NCBI GenBank assembly: GCA_031546985.1
Contig: JAVBJN010000086.1
Span: 1 to 51,118 of the forward strand
Direction: 5' to 3'
Source: JAVBJN01 sp031546985
GTDB lineage: Bacteria; Bacteroidota; Bacteroidia; Chitinophagales; Chitinophagaceae
DNA length: 51,118 bases
The notes under the pieces were generated by a model. It saw only the letters and a list, made by a program, of their open reading frames with translations. It did not search any database and had not been told where the DNA came from. Position 1 is the first letter of the stretch; each line of letters begins with the position of its first letter. This document shows positions 33,801 through 40,766 of the stretch, piece by piece. Both the position numbers and the translations under genes were made by a program.

Positions 33801-35990
33801 GCGTACTGTCAGTTTGTAACACCAGTAGCGCTGGTCGCTACACCAGCAACCGGTGGCACCATTAACTGGTATACCGCCGCAACCGGTGGTGCGCCATCGG
33901 GCACAGCACCTACACCATCTACCAATACAGCTGGTGTATATAAATGGTATGTAAGCCAAACGATCAATGGTTGTGAAGGCGATAGAGACAGCATTACCGT
34001 AACCATTAAAGCCAAACCTGCGCTGCCGGCAGTAACCACCCCGGTTTCTGTATGCCAGGCCAGCGCTGCGTTTAACCTGAGTGCTACCGCTGCAACCGGT
34101 GGATCCCTTAATTGGTATACCGTTGCTACGGGTGGCACTGCTTCTGGAACCACACCATCTCCATCGACTGTTACCGCGGGTACTTTTAAATGGTATGTAT
34201 CACAAACGATCAATGGTTGTGAGGGCGACAGAGACAGCATTACCGTTACGGTTAAACCTAAACCTGCAGCACCTGTTGCGGGTAGCAACAGCCCGTTGTG
34301 CACCAATCCAGCAACTGTGCTGAGCCTTACCGCTACCACAGTTACCGGTGCCAGTTATGCCTGGACGGGGCCGAATACCTTTACCTCTACACTGCAAAAT
34401 ACTTCTATCGCCAACCCTGCCGCTGCGGCAAGTGGTACCTATACGGTAACTGCTACCATCAACGGTTGTACCTCTAATGGCGGTACTGTATCAGTAACGG
34501 TAAACACTACACCAACGCCACCTACCGTGGCAACTATCAGTTATTGCATGAATGCAACAGCCGTAGCGCTCACTGCAACGGGCACCAACCTGTTGTGGTA
34601 TACACAGGCTACCGGTGGTACATCCAGCGCTACAGCCCCTGTCCCTTCTACACTGGTGCCGGGCACTTATACCTGGTATGTTTCACGCACTACCAATAAC
34701 TGCGAAAGCGACCGTGCTGCGCTGGTGGTAACCATTAAACCATTGCCACCGGTACCAACCGTAGTAAGCCCGGTAGAATATTGTCAGACATTGCCTACCA
34801 CGCCGCTCAATGCTACGCCTGGCACAGGTAATACCCTTAAATGGTACAACAGCAGCAATACCTTACTTGCAGGCGTGCCTACACCATCCAGCATGGTACT
34901 GGGCGACTTTAAATGGTATGTAAGCCAGGTCATGAATGGTTGCGAAGGTCCTAAAGACTCTATCCTTGTAAAAGTGAAACCTGTACCTGATGCGGCCATG
35001 ATTATAAGCAGCGATAGTGTTTGCGCAGGCGATTCTGTACTTGTAGAGTTCGCGGCTAGCGCGCCTGCAGTGTCTGTAATTACCTGGACTGCCAGCGACA
35101 AAGCGGATGTAATAGGCCGTGGCCCGTGGACGATGGGTTGGACGCAGCCGGGTAGCAAAATCATTACCGTACAAGCGGTAGACAATGGTTGCTACAGCAA
35201 AATAGCTTACGATTCTGTATTTGTAAAACTCAGACCCGATGCAAACTTTACCGTTAGCGATGCTTGCGAAGGCGCTAAGGTGATGGTTAATTATAATGGC
35301 GGTAATCCTGCCAGTGGTATTCAATACAGCTGGACTTTTGAAGGAAAACCAGGATTGGCTAAAAAATCGAACAGGTCTTATGAAGCGACCTGGAAAGATG
35401 GTGGTACCTATAATGTAAGTCTGCAAACCTCTAATGGTGCTTGTATGTCAGAAGTAGTGACGCATGCTGCTACCGTGCATCCATCTCCGGTAATGGTACT
35501 GACCGAAAGCCGCCCCGAAGTATGTTACAAAGATACCTTTGCGGTATATGCCGAAGGTGCGGTAAAATACACCTGGAGCCCGGCCGAAGCTTTTGTAAAC
35601 AACAATGATGAAGCGGGTAGCCGTATGGTGATCATGAACCAACCCTGGACCATTCGTGTAACCGGCGAAACGCCATATGGTTGCATCGACTCTACTTCGT
35701 TGTACATCAAACCAGATATCTGTTGTAAAGATCTGATGGTGCCAAACGCCTTTACACCTAATGGCGACGGTAAGAACGATGTGTTCCGTCCGTTGATGAT
35801 GGGCCGTTTGTCGCAGTACGCCATGCGCATTACCAACCGCTTTGGCAATGTAGTGTTTGAAAGCACCGATCCGAACAAAGGATGGGATGGCGAAGGCTAC
35901 GACATCGGTACCTATTTCTACATCATCAAAGCCAAATGTTACGACGATGTGGATGTGTACAAAAAAGGTGATGTAATCCTCATACGCTAA
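30837..35990 (+). CDS. Giant Ig-repeat surface protein with T9SS/gliding-motility C-terminal domain
   Basis: This is a 1717-residue secreted protein. The signal peptide is residues 1-21 (ends YVHAQ). The N-terminal half has a Gly/Asn-rich domain, two SbsA-like Ig modules, and two PKD domains (YNWNMGDGTTATG and YAWQLGDGATDGG, about residues 410-565). Then come seven nearly identical modules of about 82 residues (32541-34263), each with VTTPV-CQ, GG-LNWYT-ATGG, YKWYVSQT-NGCE and DRDSITV. Two or three diverged modules follow. The C-terminus (PNAFTPNGDGKNDVFRP, then TNRFGNVVFES, GWDGEGYDIGTYFY) is the CHU_C/gliding-motility-associated domain that directs type IX secretion and anchoring. Its likely role is adhesion or matrix formation. 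It is transcribed alone, with terminators after it. Confidence 0.94.
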   Translation: MKRIFTLFLAWMACHSYVHAQINGQTPQSGLSVCANGSTLTQGVVPSYNGPGFPGGNCLAAGARNPYWYIFTVNCTGNIGFTITPNNLGDDYDFVAMNITGLPASSVFTNAPVLSCNYSGYTGITGATPTGTGNNNGANGPNTNALIPVTPGMTIALCVSHYDNTVSGYSLAFTGGSCGPGTAPAMTFSGIDATCSNYYVEADIDRSVECSSIAANGSDFYLMPGNIAVPAAAGVGCGSASFTNKIKVTMPAGLAYGSYTLHVKTGTDGNSLLDVCGDPFATGNNIGFTVGSNPPAVITGVFKEACNPRRLGVKLSRKIKCTSLAANGSDFSITGAAAYSITAATATCTSGLSDSLVLTLNTPIVIAGSYTLYLKSGADGNILLDACDQASVLDTIALGNIQQGVTPAFTLTPASYCEDEGITITNQSFGATTYNWNMGDGTTATGATPAKVYATPNTYNIKLVVSNAAGCKDSITKQVVIKPKPTMGFQVSDSAQCLVGNSFVLTNTTNLPGGTSTYAWQLGDGATDGGTNVTHSYAAVNTYTIKLIATGSNGCIDSLTKNVTVKPMPAIPVVTTPVSFCQFSVPTALAATRATGGTLNWYPSATGGLGDTAAPTPLTTTPGVYKWYVSQTVDGCESDRDSITVIIIEKPVVPLVTTPVSYCQYNTAAALVASALPGGTLNWYTVATGGTAVASAPTPATTTPGVYKWYISQTVNGCESDRDSITVTIKAKPALPAVTTPVVYCQFQTPVALIATPATGGTLNWYTAATGGTANATAPIPSTAVQGIHKWYVNQTIDGCEGDRDSITVTVNTKPALPVVTTPVTFCQYGVATALNATPVTGAALNWYTVATGGTANATAPTPLTNTPGVYKWYVSQSLTGCESDRDSITVTIIDKPVLPLVTTPVSYCQFNTPLVLSASALPGGTLSWYTAASGGTASATAPTPSTSTAGVYKWYVSQTINGCESNRDSITVTVKAKPALPAVTTPVAYCQFVTPVALVATPATGGTINWYTAATGGAPSGTAPTPSTNTAGVYKWYVSQTINGCEGDRDSITVTIKAKPALPAVTTPVSVCQASAAFNLSATAATGGSLNWYTVATGGTASGTTPSPSTVTAGTFKWYVSQTINGCEGDRDSITVTVKPKPAAPVAGSNSPLCTNPATVLSLTATTVTGASYAWTGPNTFTSTLQNTSIANPAAAASGTYTVTATINGCTSNGGTVSVTVNTTPTPPTVATISYCMNATAVALTATGTNLLWYTQATGGTSSATAPVPSTLVPGTYTWYVSRTTNNCESDRAALVVTIKPLPPVPTVVSPVEYCQTLPTTPLNATPGTGNTLKWYNSSNTLLAGVPTPSSMVLGDFKWYVSQVMNGCEGPKDSILVKVKPVPDAAMIISSDSVCAGDSVLVEFAASAPAVSVITWTASDKADVIGRGPWTMGWTQPGSKIITVQAVDNGCYSKIAYDSVFVKLRPDANFTVSDACEGAKVMVNYNGGNPASGIQYSWTFEGKPGLAKKSNRSYEATWKDGGTYNVSLQTSNGACMSEVVTHAATVHPSPVMVLTESRPEVCYKDTFAVYAEGAVKYTWSPAEAFVNNNDEAGSRMVIMNQPWTIRVTGETPYGCIDSTSLYIKPDICCKDLMVPNAFTPNGDGKNDVFRPLMMGRLSQYAMRITNRFGNVVFESTDPNKGWDGEGYDIGTYFYIIKAKCYDDVDVYKKGDVILIR
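32541..34263 (+). repeat. Seven in-frame tandem repeats of about 246 bp
   Basis: Within the giant gene, seven consecutive units of about 82 codons show high identity. Recurrent landmarks are TATAAATGGTATGTAAGCCA-type and GGTTGCGAAAGCGAT-type sequences. Units 2 and 5 share ALPGG, and units 3 and 6 share ATPATGG, so the array looks like a duplicated block of three (units 1/4, 2/5, 3/6) plus a seventh unit. Such arrays change length by recombination and can be mis-assembled from short reads. Confidence 0.88.
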
Positions 35991-36009
35991 AATATCCTTC
36001 AGAACATAA

Positions 36010-36050
36010 CAAAACACCCGCTCCGGTTATTAGGGGCGGGTGTTTTGCGT
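36010..36050 (+). terminator. Terminator after the giant surface protein
   Basis: CAAAACACCCGCTCC (36010-36024) pairs with GGGGCGGGTGTTTTG (36033-36047) with one mismatch. The right arm supplies its own U-tract. It lies 20 bp after the stop codon. Confidence 0.9.
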
Positions 36051-36304
36051 TTAATTATTTTGAAAATAAACAGCCATTAAAAGAAGGCGAGCATATCAGC
36101 GCGTTTAGGCGAAGTCACAGTAGTGCGTTAGCTTAATCAAGGGCCATTCCGAAAACGTGGCGTATCCGTTTTCGGACGGTTTTTGGGTTACTTTTTTTCC
36201 GCAAAAAAAGTAACCAGAAGCCAATAAGTGTTATGGCGACGAAATTATGGCGGGAGTGAGGAATGCAGTGCTATATGTGAAAAATAGGAATTCACTGCAT
36301 GGCT
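36051..36304. other. Gene-free stretch with consecutive hairpins
   Basis: No coding frame is supported. It holds three inverted repeats in a row: TCCGAAAACG/CGTTTTCGGA (36148-36176), a perfect 13-bp stem GGTTACTTTTTTT/AAAAAAAGTAACC with 4-nt loop CCGC (36186-36215), and ATGCAGTG/CACTGCAT (36263-36300). A second terminator follows. It may be a structured transcript or a compound repeat element. Confidence 0.6.
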
Positions 36305-36347
36305 ATACTAAAACACCTGCTCCTTATTAGAGCAGGTGTTTTAGTAT
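36305..36347. terminator. Second terminator-like hairpin with an 18-bp perfect stem
   Basis: ATACTAAAACACCTGCTC (36305-36322) pairs perfectly with GAGCAGGTGTTTTAGTAT (36330-36347) around a 7-nt loop. Its core ACACC-GCTC resembles the terminator at 36010-36050, suggesting duplication or a shared origin. No gene ends just before it on either strand. Confidence 0.8.
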
Positions 36348-36394
36348 AATGATCTCTGGTTAAATTATCGTCTATAGCAATAATGGTGGGCGCG

Positions 36395-36445
36395 AATATT
36401 GTCATGCTGCGCCTGACGCAGGAAGGAAGCAGTATCTGCTTCAAT
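36395..36445. repeat. Diverged relative of the GTCATCCTGC hairpin element
   Basis: GTCATGCTGCGCCTGACGCA (36401-36420) followed by GGAAGGAAGCAGTATCTGCT (36421-36440) keeps the GTCAT-CTGC, GACGCAGGA and AAGCAG-ATCT landmarks of the 23.3 kb element, but with many changes. Confidence 0.5.
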
Positions 36446-36479
36446 GGATGCTGCAAGCAGGCGAGGACCAAACTTGTGT

Positions 36480-37253
36480 CTAATCGTAATCGCTGAAACT
36501 GTTTTCAATAACCTCTAATGCATGCTCGTACCCCGTGCGGAACAGGTATTCTGCAAAACGAACCTCAAAACCACTGAAATCGCCCAATCCTATGGGGTTA
36601 AACAGCAGGTTGCAGTTGTGTGCTTTGGAGGTGAAGTCAGTATTGAGCCGTAGGATGGCAGCCCGTTCTATCATCCGTTTCATGGAGAGGGTAGTAGGAT
36701 CGATGTACCCAATATCGTTGCAATTGCCGCCAATAATGTATTCGCAATCGCCCAGCAGTGGCTCTACCGGAAAGTTGTTCAGCACACCACCATCAATATA
36801 CATTTTGCCCTGGTGGCGTATGGGTTGAAACAGTCCCGGAACCGTACCAGAAGCCAATATCATAGGTATAAGCTCGCCGTGGTTTACAAATTCCAGGCGG
36901 TTATCGTTCAGGTTTACAGCGGTAATGGTAAGTTTAATCTGGAGTTTTTCAAAGCTGTTGTGCGGTATCAGCTCGTGGTAGATTTTGGAGGTCAGTTCCA
37001 TATTGAAAAGCCCCTTGCCCATAAGCACCGGACGAATAAATCGGTACAGCTTAATTTTCATAAACAGCCGGTACATATCATCGGGGTCGTAACCTGCGGC
37101 AAATAAAGCACCCGAAATAGCGCCAGCGCTGGAGCCGGTAATATGGCTGATGGTAAATCCTTTTTCCTTTAAGGCTTTAAGAAAGCCGAGGTGTGCCAGT
37201 CCGCGAATGCCTCCGCCCGATAAAACCAGTCCTACTTTGAGATCTCCTAACAT
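36480..37253 (-). CDS. Patatin-like phospholipase
   Basis: This 257-residue patatin-family acyl hydrolase uses a Ser-Asp dyad. The oxyanion loop GGGIRG is at residues 13-18, the nucleophile is in GSSAG (S42), and the catalytic Asp lies in the YIDGGVLNNFP block near residue 150. There is no signal peptide, transmembrane segment or POTRA/barrel extension, so it is a short cytoplasmic form, probably acting on membrane phospholipids or lysolipids. It is not next to a CD-NTase or other CBASS gene, so a defence role is not suggested. Downstream on the minus strand is the hairpin-rich gene-free stretch. It is divergent from the GNAT gene. Confidence 0.93.
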   Translation of the reverse strand: MLGDLKVGLVLSGGGIRGLAHLGFLKALKEKGFTISHITGSSAGAISGALFAAGYDPDDMYRLFMKIKLYRFIRPVLMGKGLFNMELTSKIYHELIPHNSFEKLQIKLTITAVNLNDNRLEFVNHGELIPMILASGTVPGLFQPIRHQGKMYIDGGVLNNFPVEPLLGDCEYIIGGNCNDIGYIDPTTLSMKRMIERAAILRLNTDFTSKAHNCNLLFNPIGLGDFSGFEVRFAEYLFRTGYEHALEVIENSFSDYD

Positions 37254-37357
37254 GTTTGGCAGTTGTATGTTGAAGTTAGTGTTTTTTCGAGACTAGTAAA
37301 AACAAGTTGCGGTAAGTAATAAAGTGATAATTTCGACTACTCAAAATTTACAGCACC

Positions 37358-37867
37358 ATGGCCCTGCGTTTACCTCCTTATGAAACTTATCCCGTATTAA
37401 GCAACGAAACGGTTACGATCAGGGGCATCCAGGAAGCCGATATTCCCGACCTGGTAGACATTTCTTTTTACGATGCGCAACCTGCTGCAGATGCGGCAGC
37501 GGCCTGGACTATGCAATGCAAGATAGATGCCGATTATGCCAAAGGCGATTCTGTGCATTGGGCTATAACCGACCGCCATACCAATGAGATTGCAGGTACC
37601 TGCGGTTATTACCGTGGCCTGGGCAATGGCACGGGAGAGCTGGGCTGTATTCTGAAACCCGGCTTTCGTGGCAAAGGGTACATGACGGCTGCAATGGCGC
37701 TGGCTATTGATTTTGGCATACAGGAAATAGGCCTGGACAAGATTATAGCTATCACTACGGTGCAAAACCTGCCTGCCATCCGGTTGCTGGAGCGGCTGAA
37801 CTTTCGCAAAACCGCCGATATGGAAGACAGCGAAGTGCTGTACGAATGGCAGCGGACAATTGTTTAA
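37358..37867 (+). CDS. GNAT-family N-acetyltransferase
   Basis: This 169-residue GNAT protein has TVTIRGIQEADIPDL at the N-terminus, GTCGYYRGLGNGTGELGCIL on the central strands, and the acetyl-CoA pyrophosphate-binding loop PGFRGKGYMTAA followed by a helix. NLPAIRLLERLNFRK is the typical C-terminal block. It resembles the RimJ/RimL-type acetyltransferases, which modify protein N-termini or small amines. The substrate cannot be predicted. It is a single gene, divergent from the patatin, with about 100 bp to the PIG-L gene. Confidence 0.92.
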   Translation: MALRLPPYETYPVLSNETVTIRGIQEADIPDLVDISFYDAQPAADAAAAWTMQCKIDADYAKGDSVHWAITDRHTNEIAGTCGYYRGLGNGTGELGCILKPGFRGKGYMTAAMALAIDFGIQEIGLDKIIAITTVQNLPAIRLLERLNFRKTADMEDSEVLYEWQRTIV

Positions 37868-37971
37868 GAACGTACTGTTAAAATTTTCCCAACATACTAC
37901 GGCCAGTGGTCAAAAACGTATCTTAGGGCTTTTGTTGTTTTACCTAAACATAGCAGCACAAAGCCCCTCAG

Positions 37972-40515
37972 ATGAAAACCTGGATATACCTTTCCGCCTC
38001 TATATTAACAATAGCCACTGCGCAAAACGCGCTGGCACAATCCAACCCGGCTTATGATGCCGGCAACATCCGTCAAAAGCTCGAACGTCTGCCAGTATAC
38101 GGTTCCGTACTGTATGTGGCGGCGCACCCCGATGATGAAAACACCCGCCTGCTGGCTTACCTGGCCAATGAGAAGAAATTCCGTACCGGGTATGTAAGCC
38201 TTACCCGTGGCGATGGTGGTCAAAACCTGATAGGCAAAGAGCAGGGCGAAATGCTGGGCCTCATCCGCACGCAGGAATTGCTGGGTGCAAGGCGTATCGA
38301 TGGTGCGGAACAGTTTTTTACCCGGGCCTTTGATTTCGGATTCAGTAAAAACCCCGAAGAGACTTTCCGTTTCTGGAATAAAGATTCTGTAGCGCGCGAC
38401 CTGGTTTGGATCATCCGCCAGTTTCGTCCCGATGTAATCATTACCCGTTTCCCCACTACCGGTGAGGGCGGGCATGGGCACCACACGGCCTCGGCTATTT
38501 TGGCCGTAGATGCTTTTGACCAGTTAAACAATCCCAACAGTTACCCCAATGCCCAATTGGCGCCCTGGCAGCCCCAGCGCCTGTTTTGGAATACTTTCAA
38601 CTTTGGTACCACCAACACTACTTCCGAAGACCAGCTGAAACTGGATGTAGGCATATACAATCCAGTATTGGGCAAAAACTATGGCGAAATTGCGTCTGAA
38701 AGTCGCACGATGCATAAGTCGCAGGGCTTTGGTACCAATAAAGTACGCGGACCAGTGCCCGAATATTTTAAGCAATTGAAAGGCACTCCGGCTAAGAACG
38801 ATATTTTTGAAGGCATTGATATGTCTTACAACCGCATTCCATCGGGTAAATTGCTGGAACCTTATTTCCAGCAGGCCATTAACGAGTATGATGTAAAACA
38901 ACCTCAAAAAATTCTAAAACCTTTACTGGCAGCTAAAAAGATCACCGACAGTTTGAAACATACCGGTAAGCTAAATGCCGATGAACAATACTGGATTACG
39001 GTTAAGGGTAAGCAACTGGATGAACTGATTGTAGCCACAGCCGGACTCTGGATTGAAAATACCACCAGCACCGAAAGTTTTGTACCTGGCGAACAGGTTA
39101 AGCTGCAGCAGGAGATTATCGTGCGCAACAATGTGCCGGTAAAACTTACACGCATGGAATGGGTAAAACCTACGCCCGTGGAGCTGAAACCAGCTAATAA
39201 TTGGGCAGGTACAGCAGCTGTACTGTTCGATTCAAGCCTGGTATTGCAACCCGGTGTGCCTTTTACCCGCAATAGTGAGGTGATGTTGTCGAGACTGGTA
39301 TCGGAACCATACTGGCTGCCCCGCAATCCCGACGAAGCCCTGTTTCACTGGAATGCAGGTTATGGTTATTATGGCGCACCCGAAACTGCTCCAATGCAGT
39401 ATATGACTTACGACTTTGAGATTGCCGGACAGCCATATTCGGTGCAGCGCCCGGTTTGGTTTAAATCGGTAGATCCGGTAAAAGGAGAACTGTACAAGCC
39501 CATCCAGGTACTGCCCGAAGTAACGTTGAACTTTGCAGAGAAAGCATATGTAGCGCCGCCCAAAAGTGTATCTACTGTAACAATGGTTATTAAAGCCAAC
39601 CAGAATAATTTTGATGGCAAACTTAATGTAGCGGCACCCGCTGGCTGGAAGGTGCAGCCGTTTAATCCCGAGGTGCATATCGCTCAGAAGGGTGGCGAAC
39701 AAATTGTAAAACTGAAGCTGGAAGCTGCTGCCGGTGCTGCCGATGGTGAACTCAAAGCCTGGATAGAGGCAGATGGCAAGCGTTTCGACAGAAGCATTTA
39801 TACCGTTCAGTACGATCATATTCCGCCACAGTTTTTCCTTGATGGTGCGCATGCCCGTCTTGTAAACCTTGATGTAAAGACTGCGGGTAAAAACATTGCT
39901 TACATTCCCGGTGCCGGCGATAATATTCCCGAAGCATTGCAGCAGTTGGGTTATAACGTAACCATTCTCGATAATGGTTCTTTAGGCTCAACCGACCTTT
40001 CTAAATTTGATGCCATTATTACCGGCATTCGTGCCCACAACACCAACGATAAATTGCAAGTGTATTTCGATAAACTCATGCAGTATGTAGAGAAAGGCGG
40101 TAATCTGATTGTACAATACAATACCAACAACCGCATAGGCCCATTGGTGGCTAAGGTGGGTCCGTATCCGTTCACGATTTCGCGCGACAGAGTTACGGAT
40201 GAGAAAGCCGCAGTAACCGTGCTTGATCCCAACCATCCGGCATTTAATTTCCCCAATAAAATTTCCCAGCAGGATTTTGAAGGCTGGAAACAGGAGCGCG
40301 GCATTTACTTCGCTACCGAACTGGATAAAAACTACAAGACGTTGCTGCGCATGAACGATCCTGGTGAGAAACCACAGGAGGGTAGCCTTATTGTGGCCAA
40401 ATATGGTAAAGGTAATTTCGTGTACACCGGGTTGGTATTTTTCCGGGAGCTGCCTGCGGGTGTGCCCGGCGCTTACCGTTTATTTGTTAACCTGCTGAGT
40501 TTGCCCAAATCATAA
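37972..40515 (+). CDS. Exported PIG-L/LmbE-family deacetylase with C-terminal extension
   Basis: This 847-residue protein has a signal peptide (residues 1-23, ending NALAQ). The PIG-L catalytic domain (about 40-260) carries AHPDDE (H52, D54, D55), in which His and one Asp bind zinc and the other Asp acts as base, and the second zinc His in GEGGHGHHTAS (near residue 168). PIG-L enzymes de-N-acetylate GlcNAc-type sugars. Residues 260-600 contain Ig-like beta-sandwich sequence. Residues 620-840 resemble a glutamine-amidotransferase-like fold (ITGIRAHNTND, GGNLIVQYNT) but without an obvious catalytic Cys. It is periplasmic. It is followed by a 45-residue TM protein and a sodium:solute symporter, suggesting uptake of the deacetylated product. 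Confidence 0.92.
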   Translation: MKTWIYLSASILTIATAQNALAQSNPAYDAGNIRQKLERLPVYGSVLYVAAHPDDENTRLLAYLANEKKFRTGYVSLTRGDGGQNLIGKEQGEMLGLIRTQELLGARRIDGAEQFFTRAFDFGFSKNPEETFRFWNKDSVARDLVWIIRQFRPDVIITRFPTTGEGGHGHHTASAILAVDAFDQLNNPNSYPNAQLAPWQPQRLFWNTFNFGTTNTTSEDQLKLDVGIYNPVLGKNYGEIASESRTMHKSQGFGTNKVRGPVPEYFKQLKGTPAKNDIFEGIDMSYNRIPSGKLLEPYFQQAINEYDVKQPQKILKPLLAAKKITDSLKHTGKLNADEQYWITVKGKQLDELIVATAGLWIENTTSTESFVPGEQVKLQQEIIVRNNVPVKLTRMEWVKPTPVELKPANNWAGTAAVLFDSSLVLQPGVPFTRNSEVMLSRLVSEPYWLPRNPDEALFHWNAGYGYYGAPETAPMQYMTYDFEIAGQPYSVQRPVWFKSVDPVKGELYKPIQVLPEVTLNFAEKAYVAPPKSVSTVTMVIKANQNNFDGKLNVAAPAGWKVQPFNPEVHIAQKGGEQIVKLKLEAAAGAADGELKAWIEADGKRFDRSIYTVQYDHIPPQFFLDGAHARLVNLDVKTAGKNIAYIPGAGDNIPEALQQLGYNVTILDNGSLGSTDLSKFDAIITGIRAHNTNDKLQVYFDKLMQYVEKGGNLIVQYNTNNRIGPLVAKVGPYPFTISRDRVTDEKAAVTVLDPNHPAFNFPNKISQQDFEGWKQERGIYFATELDKNYKTLLRMNDPGEKPQEGSLIVAKYGKGNFVYTGLVFFRELPAGVPGAYRLFVNLLSLPKS

Positions 40516-40628
40516 ATTGCAGAAGATTTAACTTGTATTGTCGCCCAGCGCTGGTCTAAATCAGCGCCCGGGCATCAGACATCGGCAAGAATATCTTAAA
40601 CGCGCATATCCTAAATTTAAAATTTCAT

Positions 40629-40766
40629 ATGGCTGAATCATCATCCAATCCAGATCACGAAAAAGTACCGTTGTTTCCCACCTGGAACCACTGGTATGTA
40701 TTGATTGTGGTATTGCTGGTGGTGCAGATCGGATTGTATTACTGGATTACTAAAAGCCTGGCATGA
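40629..40766 (+). CDS. 45-residue single-TM protein coupled to the symporter gene
   Basis: ATG at 40629 to TGA at 40764-40766 encodes 45 residues. The soluble start (MAESSSNPDHEKVPLFPTWN) is followed by one hydrophobic helix (about residues 22-40, HWYVLIVVLLVVQIGLYYW) and the short tail ITKSLA. Its stop overlaps the symporter start in ATGA (40763-40766), so the two are translationally coupled. I do not recognise the family. By analogy with small membrane partners of SSS transporters (such as YjcH with ActP or YhdT with PanF), it may be an accessory subunit; this is inference. It is too short for most gene callers. Confidence 0.8.
   Translation: MAESSSNPDHEKVPLFPTWNHWYVLIVVLLVVQIGLYYWITKSLA

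Noticed and set aside
32310..34339. Minus-strand frames antisense to the Ig repeats
   Set aside because: They repeat with the same 246-bp period as the sense gene and have no independent features.
36480..37253. Patatin as a CBASS effector
   Set aside because: No CD-NTase, Cap2 or Cap3 gene is adjacent; the neighbours are a GNAT and gene-free DNA.
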